A DNA stretch of 62,328 nucleotides from an uncultured Prevotellaceae bacterium (GTDB lineage Bacteria > Bacteroidota > Bacteroidia > Bacteroidales > Bacteroidaceae), in assembly GCA_946407895.1 (NCBI GenBank), contig CAMJQA010000013.1, positions 1 through 62,328 on the forward strand, read 5' to 3'. The position numbers and the translations under genes are program-made. Below the pieces are notes generated by a model that saw only the letters and a list, made by a program, of their open reading frames with translations, was not told where the DNA came from and did not search any database. Each line of letters opens with the position of its first letter. The first letter of the stretch is position 1. Positions 33,603 through 43,290 of this stretch are shown piece after piece.

Positions 33603-34499
33603 TTGAAAAGGAGAACCTTCATACAATGTCTGTCTGGCGGGGCCTTATGGGCCTCGGCACTGCCCCTGCAGTCGTTCAGACTGCCCTTGCTACGGTTTGG
33701 AGTGGTCACCGACTTGCACTATGCCCAAAGGGATATGGCCATAAACCGCTATTACCGCCAGTCGAAGCAGAAGCTGCAGGCAGCCATCGACCAGTTTGGC
33801 GGCTGCGACTTTGTCGTAGAGCTGGGCGACTTTAAGGACATGGACGAGAAGCACAATCCCGAAACAGCCCTCCGCTTCCTGGACGAGATAGAATCGGTGC
33901 TGCAGGGCTTCGGCGGCCGGGTGTATCACGTATTGGGCAATCATGATATGGACTGCATATCGAAGGAGGAGTTCCTGCAGCACACCCGCAATGCGGGACG
34001 AGCCAGGGGGAAGAGCTACTACTCCTTTGGGCGCAAAGGAATAAGGTTTATCGTCCTGGATGCCAATTTCAACGAGGACGGGACGCCCTATTGCCGCGGG
34101 AACTTCGACTGGACCCGGGCCTTCATTCCCGAAGAGGAGATAGAGTGGCTGCGCAGCGAGCTGCAGTCGAGCCGCAAGCCGGTAATCATCTTCTGCCACC
34201 AGATGTTGGACTATTTCTCCGGGGCGCCGCAGAAAGTATGCGTGGCAAACGCCCGAGAGGTAGTGCCCCTGCTGGAGCAGAGCGGCAGGGTGGCGGCCGT
34301 CATCCAGGGGCATCATCACACCGGGCACTACAGTCAGCGAAACGGAATCCACTACTGGACGATGAAGGCAATGATAGAGAGCGCCTATCCCGAACACAAC
34401 AGTTACGCCATCGTGACCGTGAATCGCATGAACGGGCAGATCACCATCGAGGGATTTGCCGATTGCGAGGACCGCGAAATACGCCCCCCTCTTTTTTGA
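33603..34499 (+). CDS. Exported calcineurin-like metallophosphoesterase
   Basis: 298 residues from a TTG start: MKRRTFIQCLSGGALWASAL has the RRTFIQ pattern of a Tat-type signal. The metallophosphoesterase motifs are complete: GVVTDLHYAQRD (D-x-H), VVELGDFKDMD (GD), VLGNHDMD (GNHD), IIFCHQML and IQGHHHTGHY (GHxH). These bind two metal ions. Family members cleave phosphodiesters or phosphomonoesters; Bacteroidetes secreted members are often linked to sugar or purple-acid-like phosphatases. Substrate is unknown. The leader TAGTTTATAGTTAAGAG before the TTG belongs to the A/T-rich leader type. It probably shares a transcript with the lipoprotein gene. Confidence 0.85.
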   Translation: MKRRTFIQCLSGGALWASALPLQSFRLPLLRFGVVTDLHYAQRDMAINRYYRQSKQKLQAAIDQFGGCDFVVELGDFKDMDEKHNPETALRFLDEIESVLQGFGGRVYHVLGNHDMDCISKEEFLQHTRNAGRARGKSYYSFGRKGIRFIVLDANFNEDGTPYCRGNFDWTRAFIPEEEIEWLRSELQSSRKPVIIFCHQMLDYFSGAPQKVCVANAREVVPLLEQSGRVAAVIQGHHHTGHYSQRNGIHYWTMKAMIESAYPEHNSYAIVTVNRMNGQITIEGFADCEDREIRPPLF

Positions 34500-34536
34500 C
34501 ATTTTGAATCTTTTGAACTTTTGAACCTTTTTAATC

Positions 34537-36765
34537 ATGAGCAAGAAAAAGACCGGAGGCCGAAGCCTCAAGAAAAAAGACCTGGAGAAAATGGTGGTAA
34601 GCCTGTTCCAGGAAAATCCGACAGCAGAATACGAGTTGAAGACCATCTACCGGCTGCTGGGCCTCAGCACGCATCCCACAAAGATGCTCTGCCTGGACAT
34701 ACTGGAAAACCTGATGATGGACGACTACATCAAGGAGACTGAGAAGTACACCTACATCCTGAACGCACCGACACAGGTAATGGAGGGCACCTTCCACCGC
34801 AAGGCCAACGGCAAGAACACCTTCGAGCCAGCCGAGGGCGGCGAACCCATCCTGGTAGCCGAGCGCAACAGCATGCACGCCATGGACGGCGACCTGGTGC
34901 GCGTGACAATGCTCGCCCGCCGCAAGCACCACGTTCGCGAGGCAGCCGTCACCGACATTCTGAAACGCAAGGACAAGACATTCGTGGGCACTCTGCAGGT
35001 GCGCAAGGATTTTGCATACCTCCTCACCGAGGACCGCACCCTGGCCACAGACATCTTCATCCCCAAGGCAAACCTGAAGAAGGGCCAGACGGGTGACAAG
35101 GCCGTGGTGAAGATTGTGGAATGGCCCGAGAACTCGAAGAACCCCATAGGCAAGGTTATCGACGTACTGGGCAAGACGGGCGAAAACAATGCCGAGATGC
35201 ACGCCATCCTGGCCGAGTACGGGCTGCCCTACGTCTATCCGGCCCAGGTGGAGAAGGCGGCTGAAAAGCTCTCACCCGGCATAACGCCCGACGAGGTGGC
35301 CCGCCGCGAAGACATGCGCGATGTGCTCACCTTCACCATCGACCCCTACGATGCCAAGGACTTCGACGATGCCCTGAGCATACGCACCCTGAAGGGCGGC
35401 CTCTACGAGGTGGGCGTCCACATAGCCGACGTCTCACACTACGTTACCGAAGGCTCCATCATAGACAAGGAGGCACAGAAGCGCGGCACCAGCGTCTATC
35501 TGGTGGATCGCACGGTGCCCATGCTGCCCGAACGGCTCTGCAACTTCATCTGTTCGCTGCGTCCCGACGAAGACAAACTGACGTACAGCGTCATCTTCCG
35601 CATGAATGAGAAGGGCGAGGTGAAGAAGTGGCACCTGGCCCACACCGTGACGCGCAGCAACCGACGCTTCACATACGAGGAAGTGCAACAGATACTGGAG
35701 GAAGAACACGAGGCCAGCCCCGAGGATTACGATGCTCCGGGCGATGCCGTGCGACCGGCCGAGGGTGCCGCCACGCCTACCACCTCATTCGCTCCGGGCA
35801 CCGAGGAACGCCGCCTGCTGCTCATACTGAACCGCATGGCCAAGGAACTGCGCCGGCGCCGTTTTGCGGCAGGGGCCGTTGACTTCGACCGTCAGGAGGT
35901 GCGCTTCGAACTCGACGATGAGGGAAAGCCAACAGGCGTCTATTTCAAGGTAGCCAAGGATGCCAACAAGCTGGTGGAGGAATTCATGCTGCTGGCAAAC
36001 CGTACTGTGGCCGAAAGCATCGGCAACGTGCCCAAGAACCAGAAGCCCAAGGTGCTGCCCTACCGCATTCACGACACGCCCGACCCGCAGAAGATGATGA
36101 ACCTGGCTCAGTTCGTAAGTAAGTTCGGATACAAGCTCAGGGCCGTCGGCTCGAAGGAGGAAACGGCAAAGGGACTGAACAAGCTGCTTAACGACGTTCG
36201 GGGGAAGAAGGAGCAGAACGTGGTGGAGATGGTAACCCTGAAGGCCATGATGAAGGCACGCTACAGCACGCACAACATTGGGCACTACGGCCTAGCTTTC
36301 CGCTACTACACCCACTTCACCAGCCCCATCCGCCGCTACCCCGACCTGATGGTACACCGTCTGCTAACCAAGTATGCCGAGGGCGGACGCTCCGCCAACC
36401 AGGATAAGTATGAAGGCCTCTGCGACCAGTGCTCCGACACCGAGCAGGTAGCTCAGCAGGCCGAGCGCGCCAGCATCAAGTACAAGCAGGTGGAGTTCAT
36501 GCAGAACCACTTGGGCGAAACGTTCCAAGGCACCATCAGCGGCGTCACCGAGTTCGGCATATACGTAGAGATCAACGAGAACAAGTGCGAGGGCATGATA
36601 CCCCTGCGCGACCTGGACGACGACTACTACGAGTTCGACGAGAAGAACTACCGCCTCATAGGCCGCCGGCGCCACCACTGCTACAACCTGGGCGACAGCG
36701 TAAAGGTGCAGGTGGCACGCGCCGACCTCTACCGCAAGCAGCTGGACTTCAAGTTGGTTCGATAA
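34537..36765 (+). CDS. rnr: Ribonuclease R
   Basis: 742 residues. An N-terminal winged helix (ELKTIYRLLGLSTHPTK), two cold-shock domains, the RNB nuclease domain with the Mg-binding FTIDPYDAKDFDDALS (D269, D272, D275, D277/D278), VHIADVSHYV, DRTVPMLPE, and the signature HFTSPIRRYPDLMVHR, then a C-terminal S1 domain (FQGTISGVTEFGIYVEI). The enzyme degrades structured RNA 3' to 5' in rRNA/tmRNA quality control. A short acidic, threonine-rich loop (residues 390-420) is an insert. Its leader carries TTTTGAAC-type repeats from 34503 on. metG follows in the same direction. Confidence 0.95.
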   Translation: MSKKKTGGRSLKKKDLEKMVVSLFQENPTAEYELKTIYRLLGLSTHPTKMLCLDILENLMMDDYIKETEKYTYILNAPTQVMEGTFHRKANGKNTFEPAEGGEPILVAERNSMHAMDGDLVRVTMLARRKHHVREAAVTDILKRKDKTFVGTLQVRKDFAYLLTEDRTLATDIFIPKANLKKGQTGDKAVVKIVEWPENSKNPIGKVIDVLGKTGENNAEMHAILAEYGLPYVYPAQVEKAAEKLSPGITPDEVARREDMRDVLTFTIDPYDAKDFDDALSIRTLKGGLYEVGVHIADVSHYVTEGSIIDKEAQKRGTSVYLVDRTVPMLPERLCNFICSLRPDEDKLTYSVIFRMNEKGEVKKWHLAHTVTRSNRRFTYEEVQQILEEEHEASPEDYDAPGDAVRPAEGAATPTTSFAPGTEERRLLLILNRMAKELRRRRFAAGAVDFDRQEVRFELDDEGKPTGVYFKVAKDANKLVEEFMLLANRTVAESIGNVPKNQKPKVLPYRIHDTPDPQKMMNLAQFVSKFGYKLRAVGSKEETAKGLNKLLNDVRGKKEQNVVEMVTLKAMMKARYSTHNIGHYGLAFRYYTHFTSPIRRYPDLMVHRLLTKYAEGGRSANQDKYEGLCDQCSDTEQVAQQAERASIKYKQVEFMQNHLGETFQGTISGVTEFGIYVEINENKCEGMIPLRDLDDDYYEFDEKNYRLIGRRRHHCYNLGDSVKVQVARADLYRKQLDFKLVR

Positions 36766-36833
36766 CAGTAATTCGGAATATACCAATTAGCATCACAAGA
36801 AAAAAAGGATTATAGCATCACAAACAGAGAAAA

Positions 36834-38891
36834 ATGGAAAAGAACTTCAAGAGAACAACCGTGACCTCGGCCCTACCCTATGCCAACGGTCCTGTTCATA
36901 TCGGTCACCTGGCCGGCGTATATGTACCGGCTGACATTTATGTGCGCTACCTTCGGCTGAAGGGGCGCCCTGTCCTTTTCATCGGCGGTTCCGACGAGCA
37001 CGGCGTACCCGTTACCATACGCGCCCGCAAGGAGGGTATCAGCGTGCAGCAGGTGGTGGACCGCTATCACTCGCTCATCAAGGACTCGTTCGAGCGATTC
37101 GGCATTTCGTTCGACATATACAGCCGCACGACATCGCCCACTCACCACAAACTGGCCAGCGACTTCTTCCGCAAGCTTTATGACGAAGGAAAATTCGTGG
37201 AGCAGGTAACCGAACAGTTCTTCGACGAACAGACAGGACGTTTCCTGACCGACCGCAACATCCGTGGCGAATGCCCCCGCTGCCATAACCTGGAAGCCTA
37301 CGGTGACCAGTGCGAGAAGTGCGGTGCTACGCTCTCGCCCGAGGAACTCATCAATCCGTACAATGCCGAGACGGGCAATCCACTGGTCAAGAAGGCCACC
37401 AAGCACTGGTACCTGCCTCTGGACAAAGATCAGCCCTGGCTGGAGAAGTGGATACTGGAGGACCACAAGGAGTGGCGCCCCAACGTCTATGGCCAGTGCA
37501 AGAGCTGGCTGGACGGCGGACTGAAGCCTCGTGCCGTAACGCGCGACCTCGACTGGGGCATTCCCGTGCCCGTTGAAGGGGCAGAGGGCAAGGTGCTCTA
37601 CGTCTGGTTCGATGCCCCAATCGGCTACATCAGCAATACCAAGGAACTCTGCGATGCCCACCCCGAGCTGGGTTCGTGGGAGACCTGGTGGAAGGACCCC
37701 GAGACGCGACTGGTTCACTTCATCGGCAAGGACAACATCGTCTTCCACTGCATCGTCTTCCCGGCCATGCTGAAGGCACACGGAGATTACATCCTGCCCG
37801 ACAACGTGCCCTCTAACGAATTCCTGAATCTGGAGGGAAACAAAATCAGCACCAGCAAGAACTACGCCGTATGGCTGAACGAGTACCTCGACGAACTGCC
37901 CGGCCGGCAGGACGAGTTGCGCTATGTCCTCACGGCCAACGCACCCGAGACGAAGGACAATGACTTCACCTGGGCCGACTACCAGGCGCGCTGCAATAAC
38001 GAGCTGGTAGCCGTCTATGGCAACTTCGTGAACCGTGCCCTGCAGCTCACCCAGAAATACTATGAGGGCCGCGTGCCCGAATGCGGCGAGCTGAGCGACT
38101 TCGACCGCCAGACACTGGCCGAGTTCTCAGATGTCAAGGGAAAGCTGGAGAGCCTGCTGGAGAACTTCAAGTTCCGCGAGGCACAGAAGGAGGCCATGAA
38201 CCTAGCTCGCATCGGCAACAAGTACATAGCCGACAGCGAGCCGTGGAAGATTGTCAAGACCGACCCCGAGCGCGTGAAGACCATCATCAACATCTCGCTG
38301 CAGCTGACGGCCAACCTGGCCATTGCCTTCGAGCCCTTCCTGCCCTTCAGCAGCAAGCGCCTCAGGCAGATGATTGCCATGGAGTCCTTCAGCTGGGAGG
38401 ACCTGGGCAGCACCACGCTCCTGCCCGCCGGCAAGCAGCTGCCCAAGCCCGAGTTGCTCTTCACGAAGATAGAAGACGAGGTTGTGGCTGCTCAGGTGAA
38501 GAAGCTGGAGGATACGATTAAAGCTAATGAGGCTGCCAACTACAAGGCCGAGCCGGTGAAGGAGACCATTCCCTTCGAGGACTTCGAGAAGCTGGACATC
38601 CGGGTGGGCTTGGTAAAGGCTTGCGAGAAGGTAAAGAAGTCGAAGAAGCTGCTGAAGTTCACCCTCGACGACGGCAGCGGACAGGACCGCACCATACTGA
38701 GCGGCATTGCCCAATGGTACGAGCCCGAGACGCTCATCGGCAAGCGTGTGCTCTTCATCGCCAACCTGGCTCCACGCCAGATGATGGGCCTGGAGAGTTG
38801 CGGCATGATTCTCAGCGCCGTAAATTTCGACGGCAACCTGAGCCTCACCACAACTATGGATGAAGTAAAGGGAGGAAGCCAGGTGGGGTGA
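36834..38891 (+). CDS. metG: Methionyl-tRNA synthetase
   Basis: 685 residues: class I nucleotide-binding PVHIGHLAG (HIGH motif) near residue 20, the Zn knuckle [20 protein letters not shown], and the KMSKS loop as NKISTSKN. The alpha-helical anticodon domain and a C-terminal EMAP/Trbp-like tRNA-binding OB domain ([20 protein letters not shown]) make a dimeric full-length MetRS as in E. coli. It charges Met and initiator tRNA. A leader repeats TAGCATCACAA at 36788-36798 and 36813-36823. No T-box is seen. The stop is 24 bases before the next ATG. Confidence 0.96.
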   Translation: MEKNFKRTTVTSALPYANGPVHIGHLAGVYVPADIYVRYLRLKGRPVLFIGGSDEHGVPVTIRARKEGISVQQVVDRYHSLIKDSFERFGISFDIYSRTTSPTHHKLASDFFRKLYDEGKFVEQVTEQFFDEQTGRFLTDRNIRGECPRCHNLEAYGDQCEKCGATLSPEELINPYNAETGNPLVKKATKHWYLPLDKDQPWLEKWILEDHKEWRPNVYGQCKSWLDGGLKPRAVTRDLDWGIPVPVEGAEGKVLYVWFDAPIGYISNTKELCDAHPELGSWETWWKDPETRLVHFIGKDNIVFHCIVFPAMLKAHGDYILPDNVPSNEFLNLEGNKISTSKNYAVWLNEYLDELPGRQDELRYVLTANAPETKDNDFTWADYQARCNNELVAVYGNFVNRALQLTQKYYEGRVPECGELSDFDRQTLAEFSDVKGKLESLLENFKFREAQKEAMNLARIGNKYIADSEPWKIVKTDPERVKTIINISLQLTANLAIAFEPFLPFSSKRLRQMIAMESFSWEDLGSTTLLPAGKQLPKPELLFTKIEDEVVAAQVKKLEDTIKANEAANYKAEPVKETIPFEDFEKLDIRVGLVKACEKVKKSKKLLKFTLDDGSGQDRTILSGIAQWYEPETLIGKRVLFIANLAPRQMMGLESCGMILSAVNFDGNLSLTTTMDEVKGGSQVG

Positions 38892-38915
38892 GTGCATAAC
38901 TATGGACTGCGCACT

Positions 38916-40373
38916 ATGGACTACGGACTGAAAGAGCGCGCTGCGAAAGGGTTTCTCTGGGGTTTCCTGAACAACGGGACGGTGCAGGTGCTGGGTGCCC
39001 TCTTCGGCATCCTTATCCTGCAGCGGCTCGACCCTTCTGCCCAGGGCAAGATAACCAAGCTGATGGTCTTTGCCGTCTTGGCCAGCATCTTGCAGGAGAG
39101 CGGTTTCACCGCCGCCCTGTGCAACCTCAAGGAGCCTTCCCACCGCGACTATAATGCAGTTTTCTGGTGCCAGGCAGGCATCGGGACGGTGCTCTACGTC
39201 CTTCTCTTCTTCTGTGCGCCCCTCATCTCCAATTTCTATCACGACCCCGAGCTTCTTTGGCTGAGCCGCTTCCTATTCCTGGGCTTCTTCTTCAGCAGCC
39301 TGGGCACGGTGCAGCGCGCCTACCTCTTTATCCACCTGATGAACCGCGAGAGCTGCATCATTGCCATTACCTCCCAGGTCGTCTCCAGCTGTGTGGCCGT
39401 TGCAATGGCCTGCACGGGCTTCGGCTATTGGAGCCTGGCCTTCCAGTACGTACTGTTCATCCTTGTTGTGGCTGTCATGAACTGGTGCTACTCTCCGTGG
39501 CGGCCCTCGCTGCAAATAGACCTGCGTCCTGCCTGGCGCATGTTCGGGTTCAGCAGCAAGCTTCTGCTTACGAACATGGTGAACAGCCTCAGCAGCAACG
39601 CCTTCGGTCTGCTGCTCGGCAGGTACTACGGCGATTATCAGGCCGGCATCTACGGTGCTGCCCGCAAGTGGACCGACATGTCGTCCAATACCATAAACGG
39701 CATGCTGACGGGCGTGGCCCAGCCTGTACTCTCGCGCGTAGCCGGGGAGGAGGAGCGCTATCGGCGTGCCTTCCGAAAGATGCTTCGCCTTGTCTCCTTC
39801 ATATCCTTCCCCTGCCTGCTGGGCCTGGGCCTTATCGCCCGCGAGTTCCTGCTGCTGGTGGTGGGCCAGAAGTGGATCGGGAGCGCCACGCTGCTCAGCA
39901 TGCTGAGTCTCTATGGTGCAATCTTCCCGCTGCTCACCCTGTACAGCCAGCTCACAATCAGCCGCGGACGGAGCAATATCAATATGTGGAGCACACTCAG
40001 CCTGAGCCTGCTCATCCTTGCGGGGCTGGTGGCCCTGCGCCCCAATGGGCTGTACGTTATGGTAATCTATTTCATTGGCATAAACGTGCTGTGGCTCTTC
40101 GTCTGGCAGGCCATTGCCCGCCGGCTGATAGGCCTTCGCTGGCGCGATGCCCTGCGCGACGTTCTACCCTTCCTCCTCATTAGCGTGGCCGTAATGGCCT
40201 TTACCTGGTGGGCCACCCGCCCCATCCAGGACCTCCTGCTCCTGCTGCTGGCAAAGGTGGCTATGGCCGCAGCCCTATATATATTAATAATGTGGATCAG
40301 CGGCGCCCGCATCATGAGGGAGTCTGCAGAATATCTGTTAAGAAAGCGAAGACCTTTGGACTTTAAACCTTGA
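38916..40373 (+). CDS. Polysaccharide flippase / lipopolysaccharide export protein (MOP type)
   Basis: 485 residues from MDYGLKERAAKGFLWGFLNN; a GTG at 38892 would add eight residues, but that stretch repeats ACTATGGACT and looks like leader. The start 'ERAAKGFLWGFLNNGTVQVLG...LILQRLDP' and a long run of about 12-14 hydrophobic segments are typical of the MOP/RfbX/WzxC lipopolysaccharide and capsule transporters. A Wzx-like protein would flip lipid-linked sugar repeats across the inner membrane. A glycosyltransferase gene follows, so both may build a surface glycan. The last codons lie inside a heptamer array that leads into the next gene. Confidence 0.88.
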   Translation: MDYGLKERAAKGFLWGFLNNGTVQVLGALFGILILQRLDPSAQGKITKLMVFAVLASILQESGFTAALCNLKEPSHRDYNAVFWCQAGIGTVLYVLLFFCAPLISNFYHDPELLWLSRFLFLGFFFSSLGTVQRAYLFIHLMNRESCIIAITSQVVSSCVAVAMACTGFGYWSLAFQYVLFILVVAVMNWCYSPWRPSLQIDLRPAWRMFGFSSKLLLTNMVNSLSSNAFGLLLGRYYGDYQAGIYGAARKWTDMSSNTINGMLTGVAQPVLSRVAGEEERYRRAFRKMLRLVSFISFPCLLGLGLIAREFLLLVVGQKWIGSATLLSMLSLYGAIFPLLTLYSQLTISRGRSNINMWSTLSLSLLILAGLVALRPNGLYVMVIYFIGINVLWLFVWQAIARRLIGLRWRDALRDVLPFLLISVAVMAFTWWATRPIQDLLLLLLAKVAMAAALYILIMWISGARIMRESAEYLLRKRRPLDFKP

Positions 40374-40402
40374 ACTTTGAACTTTAAACTTTGAACTTTA
40401 AA
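40354..40402 (+). repeat. Seven perfect tandem heptamers through the flippase stop to the next ATG
   Basis: Heptamers CTTTGGA, CTTTAAA, CCTTGAA, CTTTGAA, CTTTAAA, CTTTGAA and CTTTAAA run from 40354 to 40402, two bases before the glycosyltransferase ATG. They contain the flippase stop codon, and the flippase C-terminus (LDFKP) is translated repeat. Confidence 0.9.
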
Positions 40403-40404
40403 CC

Positions 40405-41316
40405 ATGCCCCCCTCCCTCGCCTACCTTATTTCCGCCCACACCGATGCGCCTCAGTTGCGGCGGCTCATCGAGGCCTTGCACCCCGAGGCCGAATACTTC
40501 GTGCATATCGACCTGAAGTCCTCCATTGCGCCCTTCCTCAGGGAACTGGGCAATTTCCCCAATGTGCACTTCATCCCCGAGCGAGTGAACGTCCGGTGGG
40601 GCACCATGCTCGAGGTGGAGTACCAGATGAACCTCATTCGGGCGGCGGTGCACCATCCGCGCCATTTCGACCACATCTTCTTCCTGAGCGGCATGGACTA
40701 TCCGCTCTGGAGCCGTTCCCGCATCAGTCAGTTCCTTCGGGAGAATGCCGGACGCGAGTTCCTGCAGGGCATTTGCCTCGACACGCCCGATATCGGCGAG
40801 CGGCAGCGCCGGATGTACACCATTTCGCGCCCCTTCTTCCGGAGCCGCAGGCTCTCCATCCTGGCCCGCAAGGCCCTGAAGCTTACGGGCTACCGCAAGA
40901 AGCGTCATTTCCAGGTGGAGGACCGGGAGTGGAAGCTCTATAAGGGCAGCGCCTGGTGGTGCATATCCGAAGAATTGGCTGCCTTCGTCCTGGAGCAGTA
41001 CGAGACGAAGCCGCAGATAGCGCACTACTTCCGCGACAGCTTCTGCCCGGCCGAGACGCTCATCCAGACCATCGCCTTCAACTCGCCCCATTGGGCCGGG
41101 CGCTGCATCCTCAGCGAGGGGCCCTACCAGAGCCTGGCCGCCCTCACCCCCCTGCACTTCATCGAGTACGACCCGGTCATCAAGATTCTGGACGAGTCGG
41201 ACCTGGTCCGCCTCCTTGCCAGCGGGAAGATGTTCTGCCGCAAGGTGGTCAGCGGGCGCAGCGACAATCTGGTTGATGAACTGATAGAGCGAAACATGGA
41301 AGTGCAGAGTTTATAG
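40405..41316 (+). CDS. GT14-like glycosyltransferase (core-2/I-branching type)
   Basis: 303 residues. The start LAYLISAHTDAPQLRRLIEA, then EAEYFVHIDLKS, INVRWGTMLEVEYQMNL-like VRWGTMLE, FFLSGMDYPLW, and EWKLYKGSAWWCISEELAAF match the GT14 family (beta-1,6-N-acetylglucosaminyltransferase / branching enzyme). The 'SGMDYPL' motif and a 'GS.WW..S' motif are diagnostic. No signal peptide, so it is cytoplasmic and may extend or branch the glycan moved by the flippase encoded just upstream. The donor is probably UDP-GlcNAc or UDP-xylose by family knowledge; not shown here. Confidence 0.88.
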   Translation: MPPSLAYLISAHTDAPQLRRLIEALHPEAEYFVHIDLKSSIAPFLRELGNFPNVHFIPERVNVRWGTMLEVEYQMNLIRAAVHHPRHFDHIFFLSGMDYPLWSRSRISQFLRENAGREFLQGICLDTPDIGERQRRMYTISRPFFRSRRLSILARKALKLTGYRKKRHFQVEDREWKLYKGSAWWCISEELAAFVLEQYETKPQIAHYFRDSFCPAETLIQTIAFNSPHWAGRCILSEGPYQSLAALTPLHFIEYDPVIKILDESDLVRLLASGKMFCRKVVSGRSDNLVDELIERNMEVQSL

Positions 41317-41352
41317 TTGAATAATAGTAATAACCCCAAAATAAGAGAAGTT

Positions 41353-42162
41353 ATGAAAAATGTTTATCTGAAAGTTGCCCTGGCCCTCATCATCTTCCTG
41401 GTGATGCAGGGTCTGGGTGGAGTAATTATGGTGGCATTAGCCGCAGTTATGAATCCAGGTGCCATGCAGGATATAGCAGAGGGCGGAACTCAGGCCTCGC
41501 CCACATTCCTGGCCCTGGCCGTCATCATCTCGGGCCTGGCTACGTGCCTTGTCCTGTATTGGCTCAGGATGATTCGCCTGCCTCAGGCCCTGGATTGCAG
41601 CGTAGTGCGCTGGTGCCCTGCCCTGCTGGGCGTGCTGGCCGCCGTGGTGGGTATATTCTCCACCGATATGGCCAGCGAGATGCTGAACCTGCCCGATATA
41701 ATGGCCGATGCCTTCCTGGGGCTGGCCGGCAATCCCTGGGGCATACTGGGTATCGCTGTGGTGGGCCCGGTCGTAGAGGAACTGGTCTTTCGCGAGGCTA
41801 TTCAGGGCAGCCTGGAGCGCAGCGGCAAGCCTTTCTGGCTGGCTGCCGTCGTCAGCGCCCTCTGCTTCGGCATTATCCATCTTAACCCGGCCCAGATACC
41901 CTTCGCCTTTGTGATGGGTCTCATCCTCTCTGTTATCTATCACAAGACGGGCAATGCTGTGGTTACCAGCATCATACATATTCTTAACAACAGCCTGGCC
42001 GTCCTGCAGATGAACCTTCTGGGTGAGAAGGCTGCCGACTTCAAGATGGGCGAGTGGATGGGCCTCAGTCCTCTTTGCGAATGGGCCCTGGTTGTCGTCT
42101 TGGCCCTCCTGTGTGTCTTCCTCCTGTACCGCTACTGGCAGCTTAAAGCAATTGATAATTGA
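41353..42162 (+). CDS. CPBP-family intramembrane metalloprotease
   Basis: 269 residues from MKNVYLKVALALIIFLVMQG; a TTG at 41317 is less likely. About seven hydrophobic segments and the CPBP (Abi/CAAX-like) motifs: VVGPVVEELVFREAI (E142, E143, R147), FGIIHLNPAQIPFAFVMG (conserved His) and IHILNNSLAVL. Such proteins cut near membrane surfaces or process prenylated and bacteriocin-type peptides, though in bacteria most roles are unknown. The leader is A-rich (AATAACCCCAAAATAAGAG). It is 36 bases from the glycosyltransferase and followed after 13 bases by an orphan secreted protein. Confidence 0.9.
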   Translation: MKNVYLKVALALIIFLVMQGLGGVIMVALAAVMNPGAMQDIAEGGTQASPTFLALAVIISGLATCLVLYWLRMIRLPQALDCSVVRWCPALLGVLAAVVGIFSTDMASEMLNLPDIMADAFLGLAGNPWGILGIAVVGPVVEELVFREAIQGSLERSGKPFWLAAVVSALCFGIIHLNPAQIPFAFVMGLILSVIYHKTGNAVVTSIIHILNNSLAVLQMNLLGEKAADFKMGEWMGLSPLCEWALVVVLALLCVFLLYRYWQLKAIDN

Positions 42163-42175
42163 ACCTTCGCATCAC

Positions 42176-43099
42176 ATGCACTATGTACTTACCTTCCTCC
42201 TCCTGTTCGTTTCCCTCGGCGCATGGAGCCAGGGCGACGGGGACTATCTCGAGCTGAGGGGTCGCCGCCTCACGCTTCGCCAGGACCTCACTCGCGGCGG
42301 GGCCATCTGCTTCATCGGCAGGGGCAGCAGCGAGCGCAACTATGTGAACATCAGCGACGAGGGGCGCTACATCCAGCAGTCGTACTACGCAGGCCGCAGC
42401 GTGAACCGCCAGGCCGACGGGCAGAGCGATTTCTGGTCGCCCTGGCCCTGGAACCCCATCCAGGTGGGCGACTACAAGCGCAACCGCGCCCGGATACTGG
42501 AGAGCCGCCGGAGCGGGCGCACCACATACGTAAAGTGCACGCCCATGCTCTGGGACATGGACAACCGCCCCGCCGAGGCCGAGATGGAGCAATGGACGGA
42601 GCTGCGCGGGGGCGTCGTTCATGTGCGCTGCCGCCTCACCTGCCATCGCACAGACACTATCTACGGCACCGTCCCCGCCAACGACCAGGAGATTCCGGCC
42701 GTCTATCCCATCTCGTCGCTGAACCACCTCTACGCCTATCGGGGCAGCCGCCCCTTCGAGATGCAGCCGGCCGACAGTATCGAGGTGGAGGAACTGCGCT
42801 TTGGCGAGAACGCCCATGGATGGGGCTGCTACGAGGACGTCAGCGAGCAGTGGATGGCCTTCATAGGCGACGACGGCTGGGGCCTGGGCGTCTATAGCCC
42901 TTCGGCCGAGTCGTTCCTGGCCGGCCGCTACGAATCGTCGCGCAGCGGAGAGGCCCAGGACGGCGCTACTTCCTACATAGCCCCTGTGCGCAAGCAGCAC
43001 CTCGAGCCCAACTCCGTGACCGAGTATGAATACTACCTCATCGCCGGCACGGTCGACGAGATACGCCGCACCGTCTATCGCCTCAGGAAAAAGAAATAA
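42176..43099 (+). CDS. Secreted orphan protein, unknown family
   Basis: 307 residues from MHYVLTFLLLFVSLGAWSQG, a clear signal peptide ending near Ser-Gln. I do not recognise a domain. The body is rich in Arg, Trp, Gly and aromatic residues, with beta-type stretches (DYLELRGRRLTLR, FWSPWPWNPIQVGDYKR, VYPISSLNHLYAYRG, WGCYEDVSEQWMAFIGDDGWGLGVYS). Its tone is that of beta-sandwich domains found beside glycosidases in Bacteroidales, so a sugar-binding or polysaccharide-related role is a guess. It has no sorting tail and is last in the run rnr, metG, flippase, GT14, CPBP. Confidence 0.6.
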   Translation: MHYVLTFLLLFVSLGAWSQGDGDYLELRGRRLTLRQDLTRGGAICFIGRGSSERNYVNISDEGRYIQQSYYAGRSVNRQADGQSDFWSPWPWNPIQVGDYKRNRARILESRRSGRTTYVKCTPMLWDMDNRPAEAEMEQWTELRGGVVHVRCRLTCHRTDTIYGTVPANDQEIPAVYPISSLNHLYAYRGSRPFEMQPADSIEVEELRFGENAHGWGCYEDVSEQWMAFIGDDGWGLGVYSPSAESFLAGRYESSRSGEAQDGATSYIAPVRKQHLEPNSVTEYEYYLIAGTVDEIRRTVYRLRKKK

Positions 43100-43120
43100 G
43101 GGAGACGTTTTTTTTGCAAA

Positions 43121-43186
43121 ACCCGGGTTCCGCAATTGCCAGACCCGGGTTTCGCAATTGCCAGACCCGGGTCTCGTAAAATAATG
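43121..43186. repeat. Three tandem 22-bp units with ACCCGGGT and GCAATTGC palindromes
   Basis: Units start at 43121, 43143 and 43165. The first two carry both ACCCGGGT and CGCAATTGCC; the third keeps ACCCGGGT only. It lies after the orphan secreted gene and before the promoter of the 1383-residue gene. Two TAGG(G)ATTTTCC segments follow at about 43201-43236. Confidence 0.88.
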
Positions 43187-43259
43187 ACCCCTTCACGCAT
43201 TAGGATTTTCCCTACTTCACGATAGGGATTTTCCTATACTTAAAACGCAGGAAATAGCG

Positions 43260-43267
43260 TATCTTTG
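43260..43267 (+). promoter_or_regulatory. -7 promoter box of the large MG2-like gene
   Basis: TATCTTTG matches TAnnTTTG exactly, 23 bases before the ATG. The preceding A/T stretch with two near-repeats of AGG(G)ATTTTCC(C)TA (43201-43236) may hold a regulator site. Confidence 0.65.
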
Positions 43268-43290
43268 CGGCGCCATAGTGTTCAGAAGTT

